Of a stretch of DNA of 13,432 nucleotides, positions 6,858 through 13,432 are shown piece after piece. Each line of letters begins with the position of its first letter. The stretch's first letter is position 1. The position numbers and the translations under genes were made by a program. The stretch comes from JBBDSH01 sp040905045 (GTDB lineage Bacteria; Pseudomonadota; Gammaproteobacteria; Eutrophobiales; Eutrophobiaceae). The notes beneath the pieces are model-generated. The model was not told the origin of the DNA. It saw only the letters and a list, made by a program, of their open reading frames with translations, and ran no database searches. The stretch spans positions 1 to 13,432 of the forward strand of contig JBBDSH010000004.1 in NCBI GenBank assembly GCA_040905045.1. The letters run 5' to 3'.

Positions 6858-8261
6858 TTACGTATCCAGGCCCAGTTGTTTGATCTTGCGTGTCAGGGTA
6901 TTCCTTCCCCAGCCCAGCAGTATTGCCGCATCCTGCCGACGGCCGCCGGTCTTCTTCAGGGCTTCCTCGATCATGATGCGTTCAAAGCGGGGCACCGCGT
7001 CATTCAGTAATTGTGTTTCTCCGTGCTCCAGGTTGCTGTCGACCCAGGTGCGCAGCCTGTCTTCCCAACCGTTACCGGATTCCGCCCGGCCTTCCATCTC
7101 CCTGAGTTCCGGCGGCAGGTCTTCGAAATGGATGTCCTTGCCGGAAGCCATGACGGTGACCCAGCGGCAGAAGTTTTCCAGCTGCCGGACATTGCCCGGC
7201 CAGGAGAGCTTGATCAGATAGTCCCGGGTTTCCTGCGTCAGCTGTTTCGGCTCCACGTCCAGTTCCCGGGCCGCCTTCGACAGGAAGTACTGTGCCAGGG
7301 CCGTGATATCACTGCTGCGCTCCCGCAGCGGCGGCACATGAACCCGGATGACGTTGAGACGGTGGAACAGGTCTTCCCGAAACGAGCCTTCCCTGACGCG
7401 TTGTTCCAGATTCTGATGGGTGGCCGCGATGACGCGGACATCGACCTTGATGGGGGTGTGACCGCCGACCCGGTAAAACTCCCCGTCCGCCAGCACGCGC
7501 AGCAGGCGCGTCTGCAACTCCGCCGGCATGTCGCCGATTTCGTCCAGAAACAGCGTGCCGCCGTCCGCCTGTTCGAAGCGCCCGGTGCGGCGATCACTGG
7601 CCCCGGTAAACGCGCCCTTCTCATGGCCGAACAATTCCGATTCCAGAAGATCCCGCGGGATCGCCGCCGTGTTCAGGGCGATAAAGGCCTTGCCGGCCCG
7701 GGGACTGTGACGGTGCAGGGCCTGTGCCACCAGTTCCTTGCCGGTGCCCGATTCACCGGTAATCAAAACAGTCAGGTGGGAACGCGACAGGCGGCCGATG
7801 GCACGGAAGACTTCCTGCATGGCCGGCGCCGAGCCGATGATTTCCGTGCTGGTCAGTGCATCAGGGGATGGGCCCGCGGAACTTTTTGTTTTCGCTTCCT
7901 TGATGGCGCGTTTAACAAGGGCGATTACTTCATCCACGTCGAACGGTTTCGACAGGTATTCGAAGGCGCCGCCCTGAAACGCGGAAACGGCTCGATCCAG
8001 ATCCGAGTACGCCGTCATGACAATCACCGGCAGATCCGGCGCCATCTTGCGGATCTCGTCCATCATTTGTATGCCGTCCATATTCGGCATGCGAATATCC
8101 GTGATAATGACGTCCGGCAATTCCCGCGTAAACCTTGTCAGTACGGCTTCCGGTTCGGCAAAGCTTGTCACGTTCATGCCTTCCTTCGACAGTGCTTTTT
8201 CCAGCACCCAGCGAATGGACTTGTCGTCGTCCACAATCCAGACTCGATTGGTCTCAGTCAT
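6858..8261 (-). CDS. ntrC: Nitrogen regulation response regulator NtrC (NR-I)
   Basis: Sigma-54-dependent enhancer-binding activator of nitrogen-limitation genes, 467 aa, normal length. Receiver domain 1-120: acidic pocket D11-D13, phospho-acceptor D55 in VIITDIRMPN, T83 region VMTAYS, K105 in LSKPF. AAA+ domain about 140-385: Walker A GESGTGKE (169-176), sigma-54 contact loop GAFTGA (216-221), Walker B GGTLFLDEIGD (234-244). C-terminal Fis-type helix-turn-helix about 434-465 (GGRRQDAAILLGWGRNTLTRKI). All catalytic motifs look intact. The ATG overlaps the end of ntrB by 8 nt (ATGACTGA), so the two are translationally coupled. Likely targets in this window are the NtrC-type boxes upstream of glnA and ntrB. 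Confidence 0.97.
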   Translation of the reverse strand: MTETNRVWIVDDDKSIRWVLEKALSKEGMNVTSFAEPEAVLTRFTRELPDVIITDIRMPNMDGIQMMDEIRKMAPDLPVIVMTAYSDLDRAVSAFQGGAFEYLSKPFDVDEVIALVKRAIKEAKTKSSAGPSPDALTSTEIIGSAPAMQEVFRAIGRLSRSHLTVLITGESGTGKELVAQALHRHSPRAGKAFIALNTAAIPRDLLESELFGHEKGAFTGASDRRTGRFEQADGGTLFLDEIGDMPAELQTRLLRVLADGEFYRVGGHTPIKVDVRVIAATHQNLEQRVREGSFREDLFHRLNVIRVHVPPLRERSSDITALAQYFLSKAARELDVEPKQLTQETRDYLIKLSWPGNVRQLENFCRWVTVMASGKDIHFEDLPPELREMEGRAESGNGWEDRLRTWVDSNLEHGETQLLNDAVPRFERIMIEEALKKTGGRRQDAAILLGWGRNTLTRKIKQLGLDT

Positions 8262-9327
8262 CTTCCCTACTCAACGGTAATAAAATTCTGAAAACGGTCC
8301 TGTCGCCGCTGCGCTCGTAATCAATGGAACCACCGTGCTTTTGCATCAACGACTGCGCAATGGACAGGCCCAGCCCCGTCCCTTCGGCCCGTCCGGTTAT
8401 CAATGGATAGAAAATCTCGCTTTCTATCCCGGCGGGTATGCCGGGGCCGTTATCCATTACCTCGACAAGCGCGGCCAGCTTGTATTGTTTCTGCCGGATG
8501 GTGCACATGCGTTTGACGCGTGTACGGATCCAGATGTGCGGCTCACTTACATTCTCCACCGCTTCAACCGCGTTCCTGACAATGTTCAGGAAGGCCTGGA
8601 TTAAATGTTCCCGGTCACCGACCGTATCGGGCAGACTGGGATCGTAATCCCGGCTGATAGCAGGTCCGCCGTCGCCTTCCGCCCGGATAATATCCTGAAC
8701 GTATTCCAGAATTTCATGAATGTTGAGCCGCGATACGTGCGCCTCGCCGTTGGGCCCCAGCATGCGGTCAACCAGATTGCGCAGTCGATCCGCCTCGCTG
8801 ATGATAATGCGGGTGTATTCCTTCAGGTCCTCATCAACCAGTTCCCTCTCCAGGAGCTGTGCCGCGCCGCGCAGGCCGCCCAGGGGGTTCTTAATCTCGT
8901 GGGCCATACCGCGTAATGACTTGCTCGCGGCCTCGTGCAGGGCGGTGACGCTTTCTTCCTTCATTACACGAGTAAAGGAATGGGCGTCGATCAGTTCGAC
9001 GATGACCTCGCTGCATTTTTCCTCCTCCATGAGCGGTGTCACGATACAACCCACTGTGATGACACTGTCACTCTGCAGCCCCAGCTCCACGCCCCACTGG
9101 GTGTAGGGGTGTTTGTTGGCAATCGTGCGTTCCAGGATGTCCGCGAGATCTTCCGATTCCGGCAATATATTGCGTGCGTTCAGGCCCCGGGTCATACGCC
9201 GGCTTACCGAAAGCAGGTGTTCTCCGGACGTATTGATAAAAGTCAGCTGCAAATCCGCGTCAAAGACCAGGATGGCGGTATTGAGGTTGTCCAGCAGCTG
9301 TACGGCCTTGGTTGGTGATATTGTCAT
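8254..9327 (-). CDS. ntrB: Nitrogen regulation sensor histidine kinase NtrB (NR-II)
   Basis: Cytoplasmic kinase/phosphatase of NtrC whose activity is set by PII (GlnB), 357 aa from ATG 9327. N-terminal PAS domain about 5-120 (LLDNLNTAILVFDADLQLTF); H-box with H143 in RGMAHEIKNPLGG; N-box FLNIVRNAVEA (246-256); ATP-binding glycine boxes MDNGPGIP (291-298) and EGTGLGLSIAQSLMQKHGG (315-333). No membrane segment, as expected. A frame open from TTG 9393 exists, but that extension would translate through an NtrC-type binding site. ATG 9327 also matches the usual family start, although its ribosome binding site is weak. It is followed directly by ntrC with an 8-nt overlap. It probably has its own promoter, controlled by the box at 9342-9358. 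Confidence 0.95.
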   Translation of the reverse strand: MTISPTKAVQLLDNLNTAILVFDADLQLTFINTSGEHLLSVSRRMTRGLNARNILPESEDLADILERTIANKHPYTQWGVELGLQSDSVITVGCIVTPLMEEEKCSEVIVELIDAHSFTRVMKEESVTALHEAASKSLRGMAHEIKNPLGGLRGAAQLLERELVDEDLKEYTRIIISEADRLRNLVDRMLGPNGEAHVSRLNIHEILEYVQDIIRAEGDGGPAISRDYDPSLPDTVGDREHLIQAFLNIVRNAVEAVENVSEPHIWIRTRVKRMCTIRQKQYKLAALVEVMDNGPGIPAGIESEIFYPLITGRAEGTGLGLSIAQSLMQKHGGSIDYERSGDRTVFRILLPLSREDD

Positions 9328-9341
9328 GCTCGCGTCAATAT

Positions 9342-9358
9342 TGCACAATAATGGTGCA
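9342..9358 (-). promoter_or_regulatory. NtrC-binding site in front of ntrB
   Basis: On the minus strand TGCACCATTATTGTGCA, one base away from the dyad TGCACC-N5-GGTGCA that I recall as the NtrC consensus. Its edge is 14 nt upstream of the ntrB ATG. In enteric bacteria NtrC binds in front of glnL(ntrB) and represses it. A box this close to the start codon fits the same autoregulation, which is inferred here. Confidence 0.75.
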
Positions 9359-9483
9359 AATGAAATCCCTCTTTGCTCGGAGATACTCGGCAACTTGTTT
9401 TTAATCTCTTTAAAAATAATCAGTTATGGAATAGCCCGCAGACTGACGCGGATACTGATTACTATATGAGCAAGATACATGCC

Positions 9484-9505
9484 CGGCAGACCGGATTGCC
9501 TGCCG
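9484..9505. other. Small intergenic hairpin after the DUF4124 gene
   Basis: CGGCAG (9484-9489) and CTGCCG (9500-9505) form a perfect 6-bp stem with a 10-nt loop, about 20 bp after the DUF4124 stop codon on the minus strand. No T-run follows, so its value as a terminator is doubtful. Confidence 0.35.
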
Positions 9506-9526
9506 CGCCCTTGTGCAATATACGGG

Positions 9527-10048
9527 TTAATTGCCGGGGTTGGGGTGCTGGACGGAGTGACGCAGCAGATGAAACTTGACCGGTTCCGAACTCGCCAGGG
9601 TCTTGCCACCTCGACCGACAACCCTGGCGCTGAGGGAATGGGTACCGCGGTCGACGTTTTCCAGGCTGACCGACGTCGATCGGCCGGAGGCGATTTCCTT
9701 CCCGTCCATGGTCAGTACCAGGCTGTCACCGGGTCTCAGCGAGGGATTGACGCTCATGCTAATAGTGATATTGCCGCTGTTGGCACGGATGGCCTCATCA
9801 TTCTGCGGGCTGGTAATGGCGACTTCCTTGTAACGCGGCGGCGGTTTGGATTCGGGCGGTTCGTACCGGAACGACTCCGTCCCGGGTTGCGATTCCACTG
9901 TCTGGGCTTCCCGCAGTTCGATTTTCTCGGCACCCTCGGACGGGGTATCGGAATATATGATATTGCCGTTCTCGTCGACGGAACGGTAGACATCGGCGGA
10001 TGCCGCCGCAGCCAGGGTTACCAATACCATGTAGATGAACAGTCGCAT
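9527..10048 (-). CDS. Exported DUF4124 domain protein
   Basis: A 173-aa exported protein of unknown function. Signal peptide MRLFIYMVLVTLAAAASA with cleavage before DVYR; the mature start VYRSVDENGNIIYSDTPSEGAEKIEL is the DUF4124 signature (about 18-60). A proline-rich linker (PPESKPPPR) follows. Then comes a beta-rich C-terminal part (about 75-160; ITSPQNDEAIRANSGNITISM, GTHSLSARVVGRGG) resembling an Ig-like or Ig-associated fold. Expected in the periplasm. DUF4124 proteins are commonly found between glnA and ntrBC in gammaproteobacteria, but their job is unknown. ATG 10048 is chosen because the longer frame starts with TTG 10114 at the edge of the glnA terminator and would lack a signal peptide at its start. 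The ribosome binding site is weak. Confidence 0.85.
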   Translation of the reverse strand: MRLFIYMVLVTLAAAASADVYRSVDENGNIIYSDTPSEGAEKIELREAQTVESQPGTESFRYEPPESKPPPRYKEVAITSPQNDEAIRANSGNITISMSVNPSLRPGDSLVLTMDGKEIASGRSTSVSLENVDRGTHSLSARVVGRGGKTLASSEPVKFHLLRHSVQHPNPGN

Positions 10049-10115
10049 GAATCGAGCATAGGCCAAAGTCGCAAATCCTACAATATTGGATTCGCGGCGA
10101 GCAGACTGGTTCAAA

Positions 10116-10143
10116 GAAAAAGCCCCCGTGAGGGGGCTTTTTC
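10116..10143 (-). terminator. Intrinsic terminator of glnA
   Basis: GAAAAAGCCCCC (10116-10127) and GGGGGCTTTTTC (10132-10143) are perfect 12-bp complements around a GTGA loop. On the minus strand the stem ends in TTTTTC followed by TTTG. It lies about 20 bp after the glnA stop, so glnA is mostly expressed separately from DUF4124-ntrBC, with possible read-through. The A/T tails are symmetric, so it could work in both directions. Confidence 0.92.
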
Positions 10144-10164
10144 AGTCGGGTTGCAATGCGATGA

Positions 10165-11574
10165 TTAAAGACTGTAGTACATGGAAAATTCCACCGGATG
10201 CGTGGTGCTGCGGAAACGGGTCACCTCGTCCATCTTCAGACCGATGTAACCGTCGATCATATCGTCGGTAAAGACGCCGCCGGCGGTCAGGAATTCCCGA
10301 TCCTGGTCCAGGGCGTCCAATGCTTCGTCCAGTGCGGCACAGACTCTGGGGATGCCCTTCTCTTCTTCCGGCTCCAGATCGTAAAGGTCCTTGTCCAGGG
10401 GAGCACCGGGATCCAGCTTGTTCTGGATGCCGTCCAGGCCGGCCATCATCATGGCGGCAAAGGTCAGGTAGGGGTTACCGCAGGAATCCGGGAACCGCAC
10501 CTCGATACGCCGCGCCTTGGGATTGGACACCCAGGGAATGCGGCAGGAAGCGGAGCGGTTACGCGCCGAGTAAGCCAGCAAGACCGGCGCCTCGAAACCC
10601 GGCACCAGTCGTTTATAGCTGTTGGTGCTGGCATTGGCGAAGGCGTTGATGGCCCGGGCGTGCTTGAAGATCCCGGCAATATAATGCAGGGCCAGCTCCG
10701 ACAGGCCGCCGTACTTGTCACCGGTAAACAGGTTCTTGCCGTCCTTCGACAGGGACTGGTGAATATGCATGCCGCTGCCGTTATCGCCGACCAGCGGTTT
10801 GGGCATAAAAGTGGCGGACTTGCCGAAACCGTGTGCCACATTGAGAACGCAGTACTTCAAAATCAGCAGTTCGTCCGCCTTGCGGGTCAGGGTATTGAAC
10901 ACAGTGCCGATTTCACCCTGTCCGGCCGTGGCCACTTCATGATGATGGACTTCCACCGGCACACCCATCTCTTCCAGGATGGTGCAGATGGTGGAACGGA
11001 TATTCTGCAGCGAATCCACCGGCGGTACCGGGAAGTAGCCGCCCTTGACGCCGGGACGGTGGCCGGTGTTGCCTTCTTCGAAGGGGCGATCGCTATTCCA
11101 GCTGCCTTCCTCCGAATCGATTTCATAAAAGGCGCTGTTGAGGTTGTCACCCCAACGGGCATCATCAAAGATAAAGAACTCCGGTTCCGGGCCGAAGAAG
11201 GCGGTATCGGCGATACCCGTCGATTTCAGGTATTCCTCGGCGCGTTTGGCCACGGACCGGGGGCAACGCTCGTAGCCCTGCATGGTGCTGGGCTCCAGTA
11301 CATCGCAACGGAGATTAATAGTGGCATCGTCGTAAAAGGGATCGACGACGGCACTTTCGGCATCCGGCAACAGGACCATGTCCGATTCATTGATGCCTTT
11401 CCAGCCGGCAATGGAAGAACCGTCGAACATCTTGCCGGATTCGAAGAAATCATCACCGATCTGACTGACGGGCATCGAAACATGCTGCTCCTTGCCGCGC
11501 GTGTCGCAGAAGCGCAGATCAATATAGTGCACCTCATTATCCTTGATCATTTTCATTACATTTTCTTTGGACAT
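10165..11574 (-). CDS. glnA: Glutamine synthetase, type I
   Basis: Makes glutamine from glutamate, ammonia and ATP: the main ammonia-assimilation step at low ammonium. 469 aa, the normal length of dodecameric GSI. Visible motifs: KMFDGSSIAGWKGINESDM (48-66), FFGPEPEFF (126-134, metal-binding glutamate), NTLTRKADELLILKYCVLNVAHGFGKSATFMPKPL with GDNGSGMHIHQSL (263-275), and NRSASCRIP (339-347). Y398 in DKDLYDLEPEE is the adenylylation tyrosine of the GSI-beta class, so activity control by GlnE/PII is inferred. The ATG has GGAG 8 nt upstream. Transcription starts from a -24/-12 promoter with two NtrC boxes, leaving a leader of about 104 nt, and ends at the strong hairpin at 10116-10143. Lies after lysA on the same strand but as its own unit. 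Confidence 0.98.
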   Translation of the reverse strand: MSKENVMKMIKDNEVHYIDLRFCDTRGKEQHVSMPVSQIGDDFFESGKMFDGSSIAGWKGINESDMVLLPDAESAVVDPFYDDATINLRCDVLEPSTMQGYERCPRSVAKRAEEYLKSTGIADTAFFGPEPEFFIFDDARWGDNLNSAFYEIDSEEGSWNSDRPFEEGNTGHRPGVKGGYFPVPPVDSLQNIRSTICTILEEMGVPVEVHHHEVATAGQGEIGTVFNTLTRKADELLILKYCVLNVAHGFGKSATFMPKPLVGDNGSGMHIHQSLSKDGKNLFTGDKYGGLSELALHYIAGIFKHARAINAFANASTNSYKRLVPGFEAPVLLAYSARNRSASCRIPWVSNPKARRIEVRFPDSCGNPYLTFAAMMMAGLDGIQNKLDPGAPLDKDLYDLEPEEEKGIPRVCAALDEALDALDQDREFLTAGGVFTDDMIDGYIGLKMDEVTRFRSTTHPVEFSMYYSL

Positions 11575-11688
11575 AACTTAATCTCCTAGTGGTTCTCTAC
11601 TTCAAGTCATCTGATAGTTCGAATACGGTTTTCCGCCGCACACCCTCTCCGCCCGGAGCATTCGGTATTTGAGGTGTCCCCGGATAAT

Positions 11689-11704
11689 TGCAGGAACCAT
11701 GCCA
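11689..11704 (-). promoter_or_regulatory. Sigma-54 (-24/-12) promoter of glnA
   Basis: Minus strand TGGCATGGTTCCTGCA: GG and GC are separated by exactly 10 bp, and the site matches TGGCAC-N5-TTGC except C>T and T>C changes. It predicts a transcription start near 11678 and a leader of about 104 nt before the glnA ATG. Its position downstream of two NtrC boxes is the classical glnAp2 arrangement. Confidence 0.85.
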
Positions 11705-11766
11705 CCCAATGGAGCAAAAAGACAGCTGCTGGATCAACAGGTTAGCCAGTCCATGACGGTATAGTA

Positions 11767-11783
11767 TGCACCGTATCAGTGCG
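11767..11783 (-). promoter_or_regulatory. NtrC-binding enhancer site, promoter-proximal
   Basis: Plus strand TGCACCGTATCAGTGCG, two bases away from TGCACC-N5-GGTGCA. It is centred about 97 bp upstream of the predicted glnA start. With the second box, 31 bp further away, it would form the enhancer on which NtrC-P assembles. Confidence 0.85.
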
Positions 11784-11797
11784 CACCTGAATATTTA

Positions 11798-11814
11798 TGC
11801 ACTGTATTAGTGCG
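11798..11814 (-). promoter_or_regulatory. NtrC-binding enhancer site, promoter-distal
   Basis: Plus strand TGCACTGTATTAGTGCG, nearly the same words as the proximal box. It is centred about 128 bp upstream of the predicted glnA start, 31 bp (about three helical turns) from the other box, so both lie on the same DNA face. It ends 1 bp from the lysA stop codon, so the enhancer fills the lysA-glnA gap. Confidence 0.85.
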
Positions 11815-11815
11815 C

Positions 11816-13084
11816 TTACTCGTTTCTTGTTTCCAGTGGCGGGATCGTCTCACCGCGCCACAGATCTTCCGGCGCTTCCCGGCGGCGGATCTCATGGACA
11901 TCCCCGCCGCTCACCAGTATCTCCGCGGCCCTGGGCCGGGCATTGTAATTGGAGCTCATACAGAAACCGTAGGCCCCGGCGCTGCAAACCGCCAGTCCGT
12001 CGCCTTGCTTCAGGGTCAGCGTCCGGTCCAGACCGAGAAAATCCCCGGTTTCACAGACCGGCCCGACGATATCATAACGCCGGGCTTCGCCGGCCGGTTT
12101 TTCTTCCAGGGGCAATATGTTCTGCCAGGCATCATACAACGCCGGGCGTATCAAATCGTTCATGGCGGCATCCACAATGGCGAAACGCTTGCTACCGTTT
12201 TCTTTCAGATACAATACCCGAGTCAGCAGGACACCGGCATTGCCGACGATGGAACGGCCCGGCTCGAGCAGAAGTTCCACATCATTGTCCGGCACGACGT
12301 CGCAGATCGCTTCCACCATGGCCTGTGGCGCGGGCGGTTGTTCGTCCCGGTATTCGATACCGAGACCGCCGCCCAGGTCAATATGCCGCAGGCAGATACC
12401 CGCTGTTTCCAGATCCTGCACCAGTTCCATGACCCGCGCCACCGCATCCCGGTACGGATCCAGGCTGGTGATCTGCGAACCGATGTGACAATCAATGCCG
12501 GCGATGTCCACATGCTGCAGCGAAGAAGCCGCTTCCCTATACACATCCCTGGCCGCGTCGATATCGATACCGAATTTACTTTCCCTCAGGCCCGTGGCGA
12601 TATACGGATGCGTGTCCGGATCCACATCCGGATTCACCCGCAGTGAGACTGGGGCGACGGTACCTGTTTCGGCCGCCACTGCATCCAGTTGATACAGCTC
12701 GTCGATGGATTCCACGTTAAAACATTTGATGCCGGCTTCCAGTGCCGAGCGCATCTCCTCCCGGGTCTTGCCGACGCCCGAGAAAACCACCCTGGCCGGA
12801 TCGCCGCCCGCGAGCAGGACACGCTGCAGTTCACCACCGGAAACAATGTCGAAGCCCGATCCCAGGCGGGACAGCAGATTGAGTACGGCGAGATTGCCGT
12901 TGGCCTTGACGGCATAACATATCAGGTGGGGGCGCGTGCCGAAGGCAGCGTCATAGGCGCGCCACTGTTCCTCAACGGCCGCGCGTGAATAGACGTAAAC
13001 GGGTGTACCGAATGTCCCGGCTATGTCTGCGAGCGATACCCCCTCGACATGCAATTGTCCGCCGGCATAATGAAATCCGTGCAT
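11816..13084 (-). CDS. lysA: Diaminopimelate decarboxylase
   Basis: PLP-dependent decarboxylation of meso-diaminopimelate to L-lysine, the last step of lysine synthesis, in the cytoplasm. 422 aa, usual length. Fold type III landmarks: PLP lysine K60 in ICYAVKANGN, GSGFDIVSGGEL, IDCHIGSQIT, LGGGLGIEY, the phosphate/carboxylate region EPGRSIVGNAGVLLTRV, active-site cysteine in VCETGDFLG, and the C-terminal GAYGFCMSSNYNARPR. All look intact. The ATG at 13084 begins 6 bp after the lptM stop, so lptM-lysA form one transcript. In many gammaproteobacteria dapF follows lysA; here the glnA control region follows instead. Confidence 0.97.
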   Translation of the reverse strand: MHGFHYAGGQLHVEGVSLADIAGTFGTPVYVYSRAAVEEQWRAYDAAFGTRPHLICYAVKANGNLAVLNLLSRLGSGFDIVSGGELQRVLLAGGDPARVVFSGVGKTREEMRSALEAGIKCFNVESIDELYQLDAVAAETGTVAPVSLRVNPDVDPDTHPYIATGLRESKFGIDIDAARDVYREAASSLQHVDIAGIDCHIGSQITSLDPYRDAVARVMELVQDLETAGICLRHIDLGGGLGIEYRDEQPPAPQAMVEAICDVVPDNDVELLLEPGRSIVGNAGVLLTRVLYLKENGSKRFAIVDAAMNDLIRPALYDAWQNILPLEEKPAGEARRYDIVGPVCETGDFLGLDRTLTLKQGDGLAVCSAGAYGFCMSSNYNARPRAAEILVSGGDVHEIRRREAPEDLWRGETIPPLETRNE

Positions 13085-13090
13085 GAAAGT

Positions 13091-13237
13091 TCAGGCGTTC
13101 TGATTCGGGGCGGGGATGGACGCCTGTTCCTCATCCGGAAGATACAGGGGCCCCTTCTGTCCACAGGCGGCCAGGCCCAGCAGCAGCAACAGGGCCAGAC
13201 TGCAGCGCATTAAATTGTGTCTTGTACGGCCGGGCAT
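13091..13237 (-). CDS. lptM: LptM-type small lipoprotein (LPS translocon chaperone family, YifL-like)
   Basis: A 48-aa outer-membrane lipoprotein. After a basic start (MPGRTRHNLMR) comes a hydrophobic stretch and the lipobox LAAC; the mature peptide begins CGQKGPLYLPDE, the signature of this family. In Escherichia coli LptM helps the LptD/LptE LPS-export complex mature; the same job here is inferred from the signature. ATG 13237 is chosen because GGAG lies about 8 nt upstream. A longer frame from 13294 has no good ribosome binding site and would bury the signal peptide; ATG 13210 is also possible. Lies directly ahead of lysA, its usual neighbour. Confidence 0.88.
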   Translation of the reverse strand: MPGRTRHNLMRCSLALLLLLGLAACGQKGPLYLPDEEQASIPAPNQNA

Positions 13238-13268
13238 CGAGCCATCTCCGGGGGTGGACCAGGGGCGG

Positions 13269-13297
13269 AGAATACCAGATAATCCGTGTAACATTAA
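13269..13297 (-). promoter_or_regulatory. Weak candidate promoter for lptM-lysA
   Basis: On the minus strand TTAATG (complement of 13292-13297), a 17-bp spacer, then TATTCT (complement of 13269-13274), about 30 nt upstream of the lptM ATG. Spacing is ideal but both hexamers deviate from consensus. The 90-bp gap also serves the rightward frame. Confidence 0.3.
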
Positions 13298-13329
13298 CTC
13301 GCTGCGCGTACCTCGACACAGGAATTATG

Positions 13330-13432
13330 ATGAGTTCAGCGCCGGATCAGGGCCTTTCCCGCAAGGCGCGGCGGCGCCGGCAGGGTGGCCCTCTGTCAAG
13401 CCGGCGCAACGCAGCGGGAAAGGCCCTGGCCG
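13330..13432 (+). CDS. Start of an arginine-rich open frame, cut by the window edge
   Basis: An open frame from ATG 13330 (AGGA 6 nt upstream at 13320-13323; ATG 13327 is also possible) runs 34 codons to the window edge without a stop. The visible protein, starting SSAPDQGLSRKARRRRQGG, is rich in Arg, Gly and Ala with no recognisable domain. In enteric bacteria and pseudomonads cyaY is often the divergent neighbour of lptM, but this does not read like CyaY. Codon third positions are mostly G/C, which fits coding. However, the same bases form nested perfect inverted repeats, which is unusual for a gene start and may mean a structured element instead. Confidence 0.35.
   Translation, partial: MSSAPDQGLSRKARRRRQGGPLSSRRNAAGKALA
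13348..13428. repeat. Nested perfect inverted repeats at the right edge
   Basis: Outer arms of 15 bp, CAGGGCCTTTCCCGC (13348-13362) and GCGGGAAAGGCCCTG (13414-13428), are perfect reverse complements. Inside them GCGCCGGC (13374-13381) and GCCGGCGC (13400-13407) are perfect 8-bp arms. Inside those AGGG (13382-13385) faces CCCT (13389-13392). The order is strictly nested, so one RNA or single strand could fold into a long three-tier hairpin. The function is unknown. Confidence 0.8.

Noticed and set aside
7011..8291. 426-codon open frame on the plus strand opposite ntrC
   Set aside because: Fully antisense to ntrC, no signal, motif or ribosome binding site; shadow frame.
9328..9393. N-terminal extension of NtrB from a TTG
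   Set aside because: It would translate through the NtrC-type box; the family start fits ATG 9327.
10198..11589. 463-codon open frame on the plus strand opposite glnA
   Set aside because: It lies wholly over glnA, which has unmistakable motifs, and reads as low-quality His/Gly/Val/Gln-rich sequence typical of an antisense shadow in GC-rich DNA.
13330..13432. cyaY (frataxin) as the divergent neighbour of lptM
   Set aside because: The visible translation is arginine-rich and does not resemble the CyaY N-terminus.

Overview
The window looks like a piece of a gammaproteobacterial chromosome, moderately GC-rich. The genus cannot be named from the sequence. Reasons for the class: a glnA / DUF4124 / ntrB / ntrC block, an LptM-type lipoprotein directly ahead of lysA, a HemB with aspartates where zinc-type enzymes carry cysteines, a sigma-54/NtrC promoter at glnA, and a GTAG-footed REP-like palindrome. 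Most of the window is housekeeping metabolism and nitrogen control. I see no CRISPR array, tRNA, rRNA, transposase, phage gene or defence island.

Left part (1-2706, minus strand): a broken cyclic-di-GMP signalling gene. PAS and EAL parts lie in two different frames, and the EAL domain is cut short before its last segment. About 280 bp follow without a gene, then an intact membrane-bound sterol desaturase/fatty acid hydroxylase family protein. Centre left (2707-5721, plus strand): hemB, a nitrilase with a strong ribosome binding site 56 bp after hemB, and a secreted glutamine-rich coiled-coil protein with its own candidate promoter and a strong terminator. A convergent intergenic region with a long imperfect inverted repeat separates these from a minus-strand dienelactone hydrolase family gene.

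Right part (6858-13237, minus strand; transcription runs right to left): lptM-lysA, then the nitrogen regulon core glnA, DUF4124 protein, ntrB, ntrC. Two NtrC-type sites 31 bp apart and a -24/-12 promoter sit between lysA and glnA. A further NtrC-type box lies just ahead of the ntrB start. The logic fits the classical circuit: NtrB phosphorylates NtrC, NtrC-P with sigma-54 drives glnA, and NtrC binds in front of its own operon. GlnA keeps the tyrosine used for adenylylation control.

Extreme right edge: a divergent, arginine-rich open frame starts and runs off the window. The same 81 bp form a nested set of perfect inverted repeats (15-bp arms enclosing 8-bp arms). This is the least explained sequence here. 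I found no convincing new multi-gene system. The points most worth a second look are that nested palindrome, the hemB-nitrilase pairing, the Gln-rich secreted protein, the two repeat-like palindromes and the decayed signalling gene.
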